Shown here: one piece after another, positions 1 to 10,355 of the stretch
Layout of the letters: each line of letters begins with the position of its first letter
How positions within the stretch are numbered: the stretch's first letter is position 1
From: Artocarpus heterophyllus
Lineage: Eukaryota; Streptophyta; Magnoliopsida; Rosales; Moraceae
Length of the DNA stretch: 64,000 nt
Direction: 5' to 3'
NCBI GenBank assembly: GCA_025403435.1
Contig: CM046350.1
Span: 17,147,274 to 17,211,273 of the forward strand
Notes under the pieces: generated by a model
The model's input: only the letters and a program-made list of their open reading frames with translations
What the model was told of the DNA's origin: nothing
Databases searched by the model: none
Made by a program: the position numbers and the translations under genes

Positions 1-1125
1 GGACTTAAGCAGGCTTCCCGCTCTTGGAACATAAGATTTGATCAAGTGATCAAGACTTATGGGTTCTCACAAAATGTGGATGAACCATGTGTTTACAAAT
101 ACATTAAGGATGGGAATGTGGTTTTTCTACTGCTCTATGTGGATGACATTCTGCTAATTGGCAATGACGTTGGGGCATTGTCATCGGTCAAATTATGGTT
201 GACCAAGCAGTTTGACATGAAGGACTTGGGTGAGGTTAATTTTGTTCTCGGTATCTAGATCTTTCGGGATAGGAAGAACAAAATGATAGCTTTATCACAG
301 GCCGGCTACATAGATAAAATTCTCAGGAGGTTTGCAATGCAGGATTCCAAGAAAGGTGGGCAACCATCTAGGTCTGGAATTACTCTTTCTAAGAAAGACT
401 CTCCAAAGTCTTATGAAGAAAGAGAATACATGAAGAAGGTACCTTATGCTTCGGCAGTGGGTAGTCTCATGCATGTCATGCTTTGCACACGATCGGATAT
501 TAGCTATGCGGTCGGGATTGTGAGTCGATTTCAAGTGGATCCAGGACCGAACCATTGGGTTGCAGTAAAGCATATTTTCAAGTACCTGAGAAGGACTCGA
601 GGGTATATGCTTGTGTATTCGGGTGAGGATTTAACTCCTCTAGGATACACTGATTTGGATTTTCAATCCTGTCTGGATTCTAAGAAATCAACTTCAGAGT
701 TTGTGTTTACTCTATGTGGCAGTACCATCAGTTGGAGAAGTACGAAGCAAGATTGCACTTCGGATTCAATGAAGGAGGCCGAGTATGTGGCGGCTAGTGA
801 TGCTTCGAAAGAAGCTGTGTGGCTCCACAAGTTCCTTGAAGATCTTGACGTAGTTCCTAGTATAGATAAAGCTGTATCACTGTACAGTGATAACAGTGCG
901 GTGGTAGCTAATGCTAAGGAACCAAGATTTCACAAGAAGAGTAAGCATATTGATCGGAAGTATCATGTGATAAAGGACTTCGTTGAGGGCGGGCATGTCA
1001 CGGTGTGCAAGATCATGTCAGAGGATAATTTAGCTGATCTATTTATGAAGACACTTACTGGGAGAGTCTTCGAGAGGCATGTGGAAGCTATGGGGATGCG
1101 AAATTTGTTGTATTTACTCACTTAG
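1..1125 (+). pseudogene. Ty1/copia polyprotein 3' part: reverse transcriptase and RNase H
   Basis: This is the C-terminal part of a Ty1/copia Pol polyprotein, read in frame 1 from the first base and cut by the window edge. The RT catalytic signature YVDDILLIGND is encoded at about 132-164, and the copia RNase H region (GYTD, then KSTSEFVFTL and SWRSTKQ) at about 640-760. The usual C-terminal segment follows, with KHIDRKYHVIKD and NLADLFMKTL. One in-frame TAG at 256-258 interrupts it in a place where related proteins normally have Gln (VLGIQIFRDR-like), consistent with CAG to TAG. The frame is otherwise open, so the element is fairly young but not autonomous here. It ends 14 bases before the 3' LTR. 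Gag, protease and integrase lie outside the window. Confidence 0.93.
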
Positions 1126-2577
1126 TGCAAGTGGGAGATTGTTAGACATGTATGCCCTAAGGAGTAAAAATGTAATACGTTTTTGGAGACATTTTTATCA
1201 ATAAAGAATTTATTCATTTATATATACCAAATCTTGTCCTCTTTACGTTCATATTTGTTGAATGTATGATAAGCAAACAGTAGTCTGAGATTGTCAGTCT
1301 AAACCTTAAGTATTGGGCATATGATGGACTGATTATGCGGAAAACACAATTCCTAAGGTGACAGTCTAAAACATATGATCCGCAATCAAGGGAATAAAGT
1401 TGGGCGCTTTATTCATGCAAAGATTGTTATGTTATCTATATCCCTTTTGGGAGATGGTTTGTCTTGACCATCGGGGTTGGACTCCGTGAATAGAAACATT
1501 GGCGCTTTGTCATAGGTGACAATGTGTTGGATCGGGACATAAAGTGAATTGATTTAGATTAATAATTATGTCTTGGCAAATCAATTCACTTTAGACAATC
1601 ATTTGCATTGTATCTTAATCCTGAGATGAATAGTGGGCCCGTTGTCTCGACTTGTGTCTTTTGATGTACCAATGAGTGACTCCCACATCTCTATAGTGGT
1701 ACGCATGCCAGTACGTTGGAGGCATGACTCTTGATGGTGTAGACTTGTTATTTATAGATATGGAATCCATAGCTCCTCTTTAAGAGTAATGATATCCTCT
1801 TATATGCATTGTCCTGTAATTAAAAAACCGGAGCACTCAACCATTCGGATACATAGGTGTAACCTAATGGTATATTATCTTTGGATGGTAAGTTTTCTAA
1901 TGGTGAGACAATGGAACGTAAGATAAAAATAATCGGGAAGGTAAGACAGAACTTGTCCTTAAGCCGATTATGGATTATCATATGGGGATACGATACACTT
2001 TGATATGTCATGGTGACTTAGCTACACGAGCTTCGTAATTCTATAAAGTTTGAGAGTGCAGCTCCAAGCTTTTAGTGGAGTAGCGTTGGAGTTGATAATT
2101 GTGAAATGTATATCTGGGATATTGGGTTTCATAATTATCATGAGCTTGAACTTTATAGGTCTATTTTGGTCCCCTTTGCTAGCTCATAAAATCCTGTAAC
2201 GACACGGCATGCTTTTCCAATAATTGGTGACTTATGTCGGATTTATCGGATTGGTTTAAAATTTATAAGAATCAAATAATTCATGTCTGTTTATTGGTTG
2301 AATTAATTTTATAATAAAATTAATTTAAGATAAACTTGTTGAATTATTGGATAAGATAATTCTTGTCTGTTTATCGGTTGATTTAATTTTGGATAAATTA
2401 GATCAAGATAAACTTGTAGAATTATTGAGAATTGATTTATTTTCTTAGAGATTATCTTGATAAAGTTTGTTTTGATCAGATATCTTCTCTATTGGGTTAT
2501 TTGAATCAAAACTGAGACTTTATCCTTTAGAATCTCGGGTGGAAAATAAAAGATTCGTGGAGATTTTTTCTCAGGAG

Positions 2578-2634
2578 TTCGGCTTGCCGAATGACGTGGT
2601 CGGCCTGCCGAACTGGCCTGTTCGGCCTGCCGAT
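2578..2634 (+). repeat. Three GC-rich near-palindromic words inside the copia LTR
   Basis: Three copies of a 13-14 bp near-palindrome occur in 57 bp: TTCGGCTTGCCGAA at 2578, TCGGCCTGCCGAA at 2600 and TTCGGCCTGCCGA at 2621. The surrounding LTR is AT-rich. The reverse complement of the same word is repeated eight times in the solo LTR near 27.5 kb. Confidence 0.8.
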
Positions 2635-2748
2635 CAGCGGGAGATAAGATTACGCATTTTCATGCGGATCTTATCAGATATTGATCCAAACTTGATTCTG
2701 TTTTGAGTTTTTGAGACCTAATCTGATAAGGACTGATCCCAAAAAGGG

Positions 2749-2758
2749 CTATATAAAG
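2749..2758 (+). promoter_or_regulatory. TATA box of the copia LTR
   Basis: CTATATAAAG lies about 390 bp before the LTR end, the expected place for the U3 promoter of a plant LTR. Transcription would start some 30 bp downstream. No experimental support. Confidence 0.55.
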
Positions 2759-3146
2759 GGAGTGAGTCTCATGATTTACTCAGATCAATTGAGAGATTAA
2801 GAGTGATACTCTTCCAGTGAGCATCTGAAAAACTCCCTGAGAGCTTTTGTTCACAAATCACGAACACTAGCTTTGGGTTCTCTCTATTGGTTGGAAGGAG
2901 AGTCACCGGTGGAAGAGCTGTACGTGTGAGCCCACACTCACTCCGGTTGTGGATAGAGAATAGCAAAGAAGACCAGTTGGTTGAGGCTCTTCTGGAACGT
3001 TACTTCTCTTCACAGGCTGCGGAGGTTCTTCACACAAAGGTTAGTAAGATTTGTTTATTTTATACATATAACATGTTAAACTTATGTTTTGGAAATTACT
3101 CTGATGAAAAATTTTAAAAATTCCGTTGTGCACCGTGTTTCCAACA

Positions 3147-3700
3147 GTAAACAGTGTTAAAAATTTTTTATTTGGTCTAAGCTTTCTTATAAAGGTTTCA
3201 AAGTTATGTTTAATGCACTTTAATAAACACTTGCATAACGCAACATAATGACCTAAATTAGTTGCAAATTCTTTAATAGGGTACTTGGAAAAGTAGTTAG
3301 ATCAAAATTTTTTATTTAAGCAACTTTTAATTCAAATTTTGTGATTGAAAATAGTATACCAAAAGATTGTTGGTACTATATTTTGTAGTTTCAACTATGT
3401 TTTCAAACTCAAACAATTAATATCTTTGAACACTGCCTGAGTACTAAGTACTGTAGTTCTGGTTGCTGTGATGAAAGCCTAAAAGTGTACAAGTATGAAC
3501 AAATTTTCAGAAAGAAAAAGAGAAGAAAAAAAGTGTATATGAACGAAGGCTCGATTGGTGGGTGAAAATTGGAAGAAGTTACATTGATTCAAAACCATAA
3601 AATAAGCATATTCGCTTACAAGAACAACACGTTCCTCTCCTTTAGGAGGTTATTAATCATCAACAAAACCTAATAAATAAAAAATATAAAATTCCCTCAG
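3147..3700. other. AT-rich spacer, nothing recognised
   Basis: No ORF, RNA gene or repeat is recognised between the copia LTR and the small hairpin element at 3701. Confidence 0.5.
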
Positions 3701-3820
3701 AGCATATTTGACACACCGTAATGTATTGTATTGCATTGCATTGCATTGTATTGTATTATATATAAAAAATACAAAGTAATACAATACAATACAGTACAAT
3801 ACGGTGTGCAAAATAAGCTA
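3701..3820. mobile_element. Short hairpin (MITE-like) element with CACACCGTA inverted ends
   Basis: The 120 bp unit begins with AGCATATTTGACACACCGTA, and its other end is the imperfect reverse complement of this (ACGGTGTGCAAAATAAGCT). The interior is made almost only of pentamer words TTGCA/TTGTA on the left and TACAA on the right, so the whole unit can fold into one stem with an AT loop near 3755-3770. Inverted ends plus small size suggest a non-autonomous DNA transposon. No clear target duplication is visible, so the superfamily is not assigned. It lies 33 bp beyond the stop codon of the protease gene. Confidence 0.6.
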
Positions 3821-3852
3821 TAAAATGCTAAAATTTTATAATGATAGAAAAT

Positions 3853-5634
3853 TTAGGCCGTTGGATAGGAAGCATACATGGCAATACCACAACGACCTTG
3901 TGGGAAACCGGAGTTTCTCTCGAGTCTCATGTAACCATTCTCACCCCAATTGGTGCCCCATGAGTTCTTAATTAGCCAGTACTTTTTACCATCTTCAGAT
4001 GTGCCGTAGCCGACGATCGCAACGACATGGTCCAAAGAAGTGCCACAATTTCCAGAGAAGACACCACTAGAGTAGAGCCGAAACTCTTTTCCTGATGAAT
4101 TGAGGAAAGCCACGACTGGTTGTTTGGACACGGCGTTCATTAAGGCGTCCTCATTGTTTTCGGGCACAACTTCGTAGCCGCTGATCTTGGCAGCATGTTG
4201 GGATGCCTTATTCATGTTACAAGATCCGTCCGTTCCTGTGTACGGGTAATTTGATGCGCTGGTTATGCCTCCGTTTTCTTCTATATATGCAAAAGCGTCG
4301 TCCTGGTTTCCGCCATTGCAGCCTTGAGTATTTGGGCCATTGGTGACACAATCCAAGAGTTCTTGCTCCGACAGTGAGGGCAAGTTGCCAGTTTTGATCT
4401 TGGTAAGGCCCTCCACGGCTGCCACTGTTGCAAATGCCCAGCAAGAGCCTGCACATTTTTTTTCTTGGTAAAGTTATGTATATATAATGTATATAAGAAT
4501 TCATTTACTAAAGAAACTTCATATTTTTTTAGTGGAATTTTATTTGGTATATTTATTATTAGCTTATCCAGTTACAAATTTACGTGCTTCTATATATAGA
4601 ATATTATGCGGTTACATAGGGCGACTTATCCACATTTAAAGACACAAAAACAAAGCAGTGCCAAGAGCACGACATTTCTACGTGGCGAAATTGCAGAGAA
4701 TGACTATTTTAGCATGCAAAAATGAAATGATAAAATTGGCAAAGATAATTATTTCATGACCACGTTATTGTTTTGAAATTGCTATTCAACACAATATTCT
4801 GAATATCTTAGAAATCATGTCTCATAGTAATTATTTTTATGACATCATGTTTTGTACTATATAAATTATATGGTACTTATTTTAATGATTTTGTTTTATG
4901 ATATATATAGAATATTTACAAATTAAAATAAAATTTTAATTCAATAAATATAGTTGGACTATTTGTCTCTGGAGCCCAAATTTTCATACACACATATAGT
5001 CTCGTAACGGTTATACTGGCAACTACGATGAGTCTGGAATTTTATATATAAGACATCACCAACATAACTTCACTTACGATTTGTTGCTTCTGGTACTAAT
5101 GTCACTCTCAGGAAAAATGGCATCATTTAATTTTGCAAATGTATAGAGGTAATAAAATTGAAACAATATGTCGCTTACAGTGATTATTATCTCCTTACCA
5201 CATAGGCCTTGTTCTAAAACTTTATTGACAGCTCCATTTGCCCTCCAGTCGATGCTAGATGGAGCATTACCAGTTAGGGTTTCATATTGAACTTCGGCTG
5301 GTCTTGAACGGTTGGAAAGAATTAATCCACCGGTACGATAACGAACAAATTCTTCATCTGTCAAGTCAGCAAATCGATTATTTATGGTCAACTTGAAAGA
5401 TTGATTCGCTTGTTGGTTGAAATTGTTTACGTAATACAGATTATCGCTGAATATCTTAAGGCGCTCTTCTTTCTCTGCATTGTCCTTGTAGACGCGTCCA
5501 TGATGAGCCATCCACTGTTCGTGTTCTCGAACAGAAGCTTCACTTGGCAGTCTCCGGCATTGGGCTTGAGACGCCCATATCCCTAGAACTAAAAGTACCA
5601 GAAAAATTGTTTTCCCTTCAAGTGCTGGGGCCAT
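3853..5634 (-). CDS. Papain-like cysteine protease, senescence-associated (SAG39/SAG12) type, two exons
   Basis: Secreted or vacuolar C1A endopeptidase made as a preproenzyme. Exon 1 is 5634-5199 and exon 2 is 4448-3853. The intron (5198-4449) has GTAAGG and GCAG borders and is phase 1, and the join recreates the active site QGLCGSCWAF. The product is about 343 aa, normal for the family. A hydrophobic signal peptide ends near AQCRR, followed by an I29 prodomain with an ERFNIN-like helix (E..R..IF..N) and NRFADLT. Mature-domain motifs are GCNGG, catalytic His in [11 protein letters not shown] and catalytic Asn in [13 protein letters not shown]. The residue after the catalytic His region is Val where Gly is usual (DHGV). 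An in-frame ATG at 5658 adds 8 aa; I chose 5634 because the signal peptide then starts normally. A frameshifted relative lies at 13.7 kb and a fragment at 12.1 kb. Looks functional. Confidence 0.92.
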
Positions 5635-5658
5635 TGTTTTAGTGTATTTACTTGTCAA

Positions 5659-6075
5659 ATGGCAAGGAATTATGATTGACTTTCTCGGCTAGCTATTGCA
5701 TCATTTGTTTTTTACTATATTCCAGATATGTAAGTACCTCTAGATATATTGTACATATTGATTGGCTTTGGAGATATCAATGGTATATATAGAAATTTGC
5801 TTTGACAAATATTTGTGGCGAGGCACCTTTGTAGAAATTGCTGGGAGTGAAGAAAATATAGGAACGTGTGTGGTAATAACTAGTTGTCCGTGCATGCCTG
5901 GTAACCCCAAATCAAGGCAATTGCTTAAGACCCCCACAAGCCAATGCCCCCTTATTACTAGGAGACTCGTAACTAATTATCCATCTAAGCCTCAAATTAT
6001 GGACATTAATATTAATCGTATTAATTACGTCTTCTCAGAAGTAAATTATATCAGGCCTTATCTTGGCCTAATACT
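5659..6075. other. Upstream region of the protease gene
   Basis: AT-rich DNA upstream of the minus-strand protease gene. TATATA-like words occur on the minus strand near 5740-5795, but none can be singled out as the promoter. The open frame at 5762-6118 on the plus strand has no recognisable protein features. Confidence 0.4.
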
Positions 6076-6404
6076 TTTTTTTTTTTTAGAGGAAATTGAA
6101 ATTTTGTTACTCAAATGAAATATCAGCAATTACATAAGAGCCAATAAAACTAGGCAAAACACCTATTCAAACAAAGTCAGCAAATAAAACATGCATAATT
6201 AGCTAGAGAGTGGGCTACTGAATCTCCTTTACGAGACAGGTAGCAGACAGAGCCACTGTTCGCATAAGACTTGGTTCTAGAATATTATCTTCTGCAACCG
6301 AAGCTTCTGGAAATTGAGCCATAAAACGACTAAATTTGCCATGAATCCGAACAGCAGCAGCTCCAAGTGCACACCACATATCATCACGGATACATATACC
6401 AATA
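6076..6404 (-). mobile_element. 5'-truncated LINE 3' end with RNase H-like remnant and poly(A)
   Basis: Read on the minus strand, the piece starts with a degenerate RVT_3/RNase H-like domain typical of plant LINEs (words such as GAAAVRIHGKFS, then after a frameshift CYLSRKGDSVAHSLANYA). It runs through a short 3' UTR and ends in a run of at least 13 A (T run at 6076-6088 on the plus strand). This is the structure of a 5'-truncated L1-type insertion. CCTAATACTTTTT beside the T run and CCTTATACTTTTT at the other edge may be a mutated target duplication, but the T run complicates this. It cannot make a protein. Confidence 0.65.
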
Positions 6405-7059
6405 CCTTATACTTTTTACAGGAAGATAAATCTTATAAAAACAAGACTAACATAATACTAAAGACGTTTAGTTTTTAATAATTTTGTTATTATTTTTTTT
6501 TTCTGCCTTTTAACTTCTCCAAAATTTCTAGTGGCTGATTTTTTTTCCCACCATATATTCTAATCCTTCTCAATAACTTTTCACTTAAAACAAAAAAATA
6601 AAAGAAAAAAAAACTCCTGATAATTATTGTTAAAACTTAACCTGCGCATTTAATGTTTCATTGCTGCGACTAGACAATTTCTTTTCAACTTCGTTCTCCT
6701 AGACTTTTTGTCAAAAGGGTTTAGAAAGAGGGAAAATAGTCAATGTCATTTGAGAATATTCTGTTATTCATCCAGAGAATGATAAAGTTAGTAAGAAGAG
6801 TATATGAACATATATGGTTTAAGATTCCATAATTATTGTTGCTTTATTGATTGTTCTCATAATCAAAATCAACGTGAAATTAAGTAGTAATATTGATTCC
6901 TCATAGTAATAAAGTTTTGTAAAAATCAGTATTGAGGATCTTAGATATCTTATGAACATGAAAAATTAAGGGTTTGTTTTTTTATGTTTGACATGTTTAT
7001 CTAAGTGACTTGAACACATTTTATGTATCAAAAAGTGATTTGGCTTGAAGGATTTGAGT
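6405..7059. other. AT-rich spacer, nothing recognised
   Basis: AT-rich sequence with homopolymer runs. No gene, RNA or repeat recognised. Confidence 0.4.
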
Positions 7060-7600
7060 TAGAATCAAACTAGGCCGTGGGAGGGAAAACCGACCTCTAC
7101 CAATCTTGGAGGTAGTTTGGTAGACCACCCCTTTGGAGGCCAGTCGACTGGCTAGTGACAGCCAGTGGCTACTACCTTCCTCTGAGCTCTCTAAGGGCGC
7201 CCGACTTGCCCTGTCCCATTCCTTGCTACTTTAAGACCTAAAACCCCTTCCAAAACCCCTTTTTGAATGCTTTGAAAACCTTGTGAGATTAAATTTTCCG
7301 TAAACTTGTTTATACAAAGAGGCATACGAATGATAAATTTATGCATAATGTTGCCTTAGGAATTCATTTATGTCCTTATAGATTGTTCGCTGGTTCTATT
7401 AGAAAACTGTTAAGGTTGGACAGCGTTAGGAGCTTACATCTTGCGTATTGAGCTTGTGAAGCTTAGAGTTGTCCATGGATGTGATTGAGAAAGATGTACG
7501 ATTTCTAACCCCTTTAGTTGGCAGCCATGTTTTAAGTTATGATTTAATTGTTTTGGCCAAGCTATATTAATTGAGATGAGCATGTTTCCAACAAGTTATC
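7060..7600. repeat. Possible LTR remnant with a 14 bp palindrome
   Basis: This stretch is markedly more GC-rich than its flanks and has the texture of an LTR R/U5 region. It holds a perfect palindrome GCCAGTCGACTGGC at 7139-7152, followed by the related word GACAGCCAGTGGC. TG...CA boundaries and a coding partner were not found, so this is a weak call. Confidence 0.35.
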
Positions 7601-8889
7601 TAAGAAATACAATTTTCCTTATTGCTGTGAGTTTGCAAAAAGTATACGACATGTAAATATGATTAATTTTATATTTGACAAATGAATTTAAAAATTATAA
7701 TCTATCCTTAGAATAAGAAATTCTGAGTATATTGGGGTATACAAACACCATCGAGTATATAGATGGCTCCGAGTTTGAGAAGAATTAGAGTGTTGGATCT
7801 GAGTTTGAGAAGAATTTGGGTGTTGGCTAAAGAATTTCTTTTTTCTTTCTTTTGCCGATTTTAGAATTTTTTAAAGGTTTGAAATTTTTAGTTTTCTTAT
7901 AAAGGTTATTTTTGGTATTGAAGTCCAAATCTAACATTTACCTACACAAGGTATAAATTTTGTGCATAAAATGTAATTTTAGGTATATATTTGATCAGAT
8001 TGAAAACCAAAGATATATGTTTTGAATAAACCTAAATTTTAAAGTATAAAAAAATAAATACCCACTTAAAAAAAAAACTCAAACTTTTAAAGCATTTACA
8101 ATTTAAGTTTTTCCATGAAATTTTGTCAAAATTCATGTTGCTTTAAGCACACACCATTTGTTAAGGTAAAAGACATACCCTAACATGAAAATCCACTTAC
8201 TCAAACCATAATTTGTTGCCTTTAGGCATTGAAAAATGAACATTTCTAATGATATTTTAGAAGTATTGATATGGAAACAAGGGTGCATTCCACAAAAAAA
8301 GGGAGGGTGTCATATCTTTATCATTGAATATCTAAAAATTTCCATATAAATATCTATAAATATTAATATTTTGATGAAAATATCGATTTTTATAAAACTT
8401 ACAGGGACAAATTATCGAAATATATTATGAAAATTTCCACAAAAATATCGTCAAAATATTCATAACATATTTGTGCCTTATATTTATCTTTTAATTTACT
8501 TATTAAAGTTATAAAATTCATATGCATGGTATGTTAGAATTATATAAGAAATTATTCAAACTTTCTATTTTTATATGAATATTATTTAAACAAGAAGGTA
8601 TTTCAAATACCTTTGAATGTCCAAGAAACACATTTTGAATTTGTTGCTTTCTTATCTTATATGAATCTATGAATGTAAAGTGCATATTTATCATAAACTT
8701 AGTATTTTGGTTGAGAGTTTCATCTAACTTATGCATTATTGATAATTTTAGAGTTTCTAAAAGTCTCATTAAAAAATTTTAGTGTGTCAAGATGACAATC
8801 TATGTTTACATTAATTTTTACCGATATTGATATTTAAATCGATATTTCCTTAAAATAGGAGTATTGATATTTTTGTGGAATCGATAAGG
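7601..8889. other. AT-rich spacer with TATCGATA-type repeats
   Basis: No genes. Between about 8320 and 8890 the words ATATCGATTTTTAT, TTATCGAAATAT, CCGATATTGATAT and ATCGATATTTCC recur with other words in both orientations, suggesting an old AT-rich repeat. A similar word cluster occurs near 12900-12965. The small ORF at 8518-8769 (minus) looks accidental. Confidence 0.35.
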
Positions 8890-9505
8890 ATATGCACTAA
8901 ACCAATCAAACCACTCAAACCAATTAAAAATCAATTCGGTTGGATTTAAAACTTTTAAAAACCAATTAAATTGGTCTAGTTTGTGGTTTCCACCCTAAAA
9001 AACCGAACCAATTTCAATTTATTTTATTTAATATATTAAATTCTATATATTTTTTAAAAAAAATTAAACGTACTCCAAAATCTAATAATAATTATTTTGG
9101 AAATAAATAAATAATTATAGGCTTTATAAGTCACAATAACCTACAAATGATTTCTTACTATAAATTTAACATTTTATGTCCTATGGATTTGAATGTTTTA
9201 GTTTTGTTTAATTTTGAAATTTAGATGTTTTATTTATTTTATGAATTTGATATTTCATTCTTACATTATTAATATTTATAATATAAAAAGATAGAGAATT
9301 GTTTGTCATACCAAAATATTGGTTCTAATTATAGGTTGGGAAAAAAATAATAAATATTTGTTCAAACCAATTAGAACTTGTGATTGGTTTAGTTTATGTT
9401 TGATTGCTTAAATAGTTGAGTTTGCTTTGACAATCTCCAAACCAACTTATAATTGATTCGGTTTGTGGTTTCCTTAAAATTAGTGGTTTGGATGAGTTAA
9501 CTGCC
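8890..9505. mobile_element. Possible non-autonomous element with AACCAAACCG-type inverted ends
   Basis: The left end (8898-8960) contains AACCAATCAAACCACTCAAACC and CAATTCGGTTGG. The right end (about 9440-9505) contains CGGTTTGTGG and AGTGGTTTGGATGAG, the inverted counterparts. The interior is AT-rich and non-coding. Such CCAAACCG-rich inverted repeats are common in small plant transposons, but the exact ends and a target duplication are not visible here. Confidence 0.45.
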
Positions 9506-9999
9506 CCTAGATATCGATATATCATTGGTTGCCGCCACCAAGGCCTATCATAGCTCAACCCACATCCTCCACCGCAAAGCCCTCCCATCGCGAGTGCCTC
9601 GACCCGAGTCCCAGCTCCCCCCATCGCAATCATCCCCACTCGAGTGACCCCACGTTATAGTTCTCCATAGAGTAAGCATTCCAATAATGATTGCGATTGT
9701 GCATTCTTTTTTATTTCTTTATTTACTAAGGTTGACGTCAATTGGGCAACAGTTCTTTTTTTTCTATCCATTTTTGTTTACTACTATTTTTCTCTTTTAT
9801 TTATTGATATTGATCGTGTATTATACGAAAACACCCCTCTAAATGTAACATAAATGCATTGCACATGATCAAATCCATTTCAAAACTAAACAGACTTTGA
9901 TGTAAAGGCATTAAATTTGCCAACATCTAAACAATCAAAAAGAGCCCTTGCCAAGATTAAAATAACTGGTGTTGTACCCTTTTTTTGCAAGGTACAAGT
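9506..9999. other. Spacer, nothing recognised
   Basis: A short GC-richer patch at about 9520-9650 gives an 81-codon minus frame rich in Gly, with no family signature. The rest is AT-rich. Confidence 0.35.
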
Positions 10000-10355
10000 C
10001 ACTAAAACAAAAAGTGTTACAAGCGATGAATTTTTGTCATCGCAAAAATGTAGCAATATTTGCAACGACAAGTGGTTGCAAAAAAGTCATGACAAATAAT
10101 CAGTCACAAAAAAGGTATTTGTGACGGCAATACATCATCACAATTACAATAGCGACAACAAATCCTCGCAAAAAATGTTGCTACAATTATGTCACTGGGA
10201 GCTTTGTTGCGCTAACGTTGCTTCAATTTTTAGAAATGACATTCTCAAAAAATGTCGTAGCAAATTCTTGTTCAAATGCTACATGGCATAATATTTTGCG
10301 ACAACTTTTTCAAAATATTGTTGCTAATATATTTGGTTTTTTTTTTTTGTACGAC
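10000..10355. mobile_element. Possible small CACTA-like element with GCGAC subterminal words
   Basis: The left edge reads CACTAAAACAAA (like the CACTACAAGAAA start of plant CACTA elements), and the right edge is a T run followed by GTACGAC (like the complementary TTTTTGTAGTG end). Between them, short words with the core GCGAC/GTCGC or GCAACGAC recur in both orientations, typical of subterminal repeats of plant CACTA elements. The ends are degenerate, no 3-bp target duplication is obvious, and no transposase is present. Confidence 0.35.

Larger units (their letters stand above)
1140..3146 (+). mobile_element. 3' LTR of the Ty1/copia element
   Basis: The LTR begins at TGTTAGACATG directly after a polypurine-type tract (AAGTGGGAGAT, 1129-1139) and ends at TCCAACA. 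The ends form a short imperfect inverted repeat (TGTTAGA and TCCAACA). The length is about 2.0 kb, long for copia. A TATA box lies near 2750, and a cluster of short GC-rich near-palindromes near 2578-2634. The 5' LTR is outside the window, so the target duplication cannot be checked; the 3' flank begins GTAAA. The right boundary is inferred from the TG...CA ends only. Confidence 0.82.

Noticed and set aside
5762..6118. 118-codon plus-strand ORF upstream of the protease
   Set aside because: No recognisable domain, and it runs into the poly-T of the LINE remnant; likely chance.
9394..9639. 81-codon Gly-rich minus-strand ORF
   Set aside because: Compositional artefact of a short GC-rich patch; no start context or family features.
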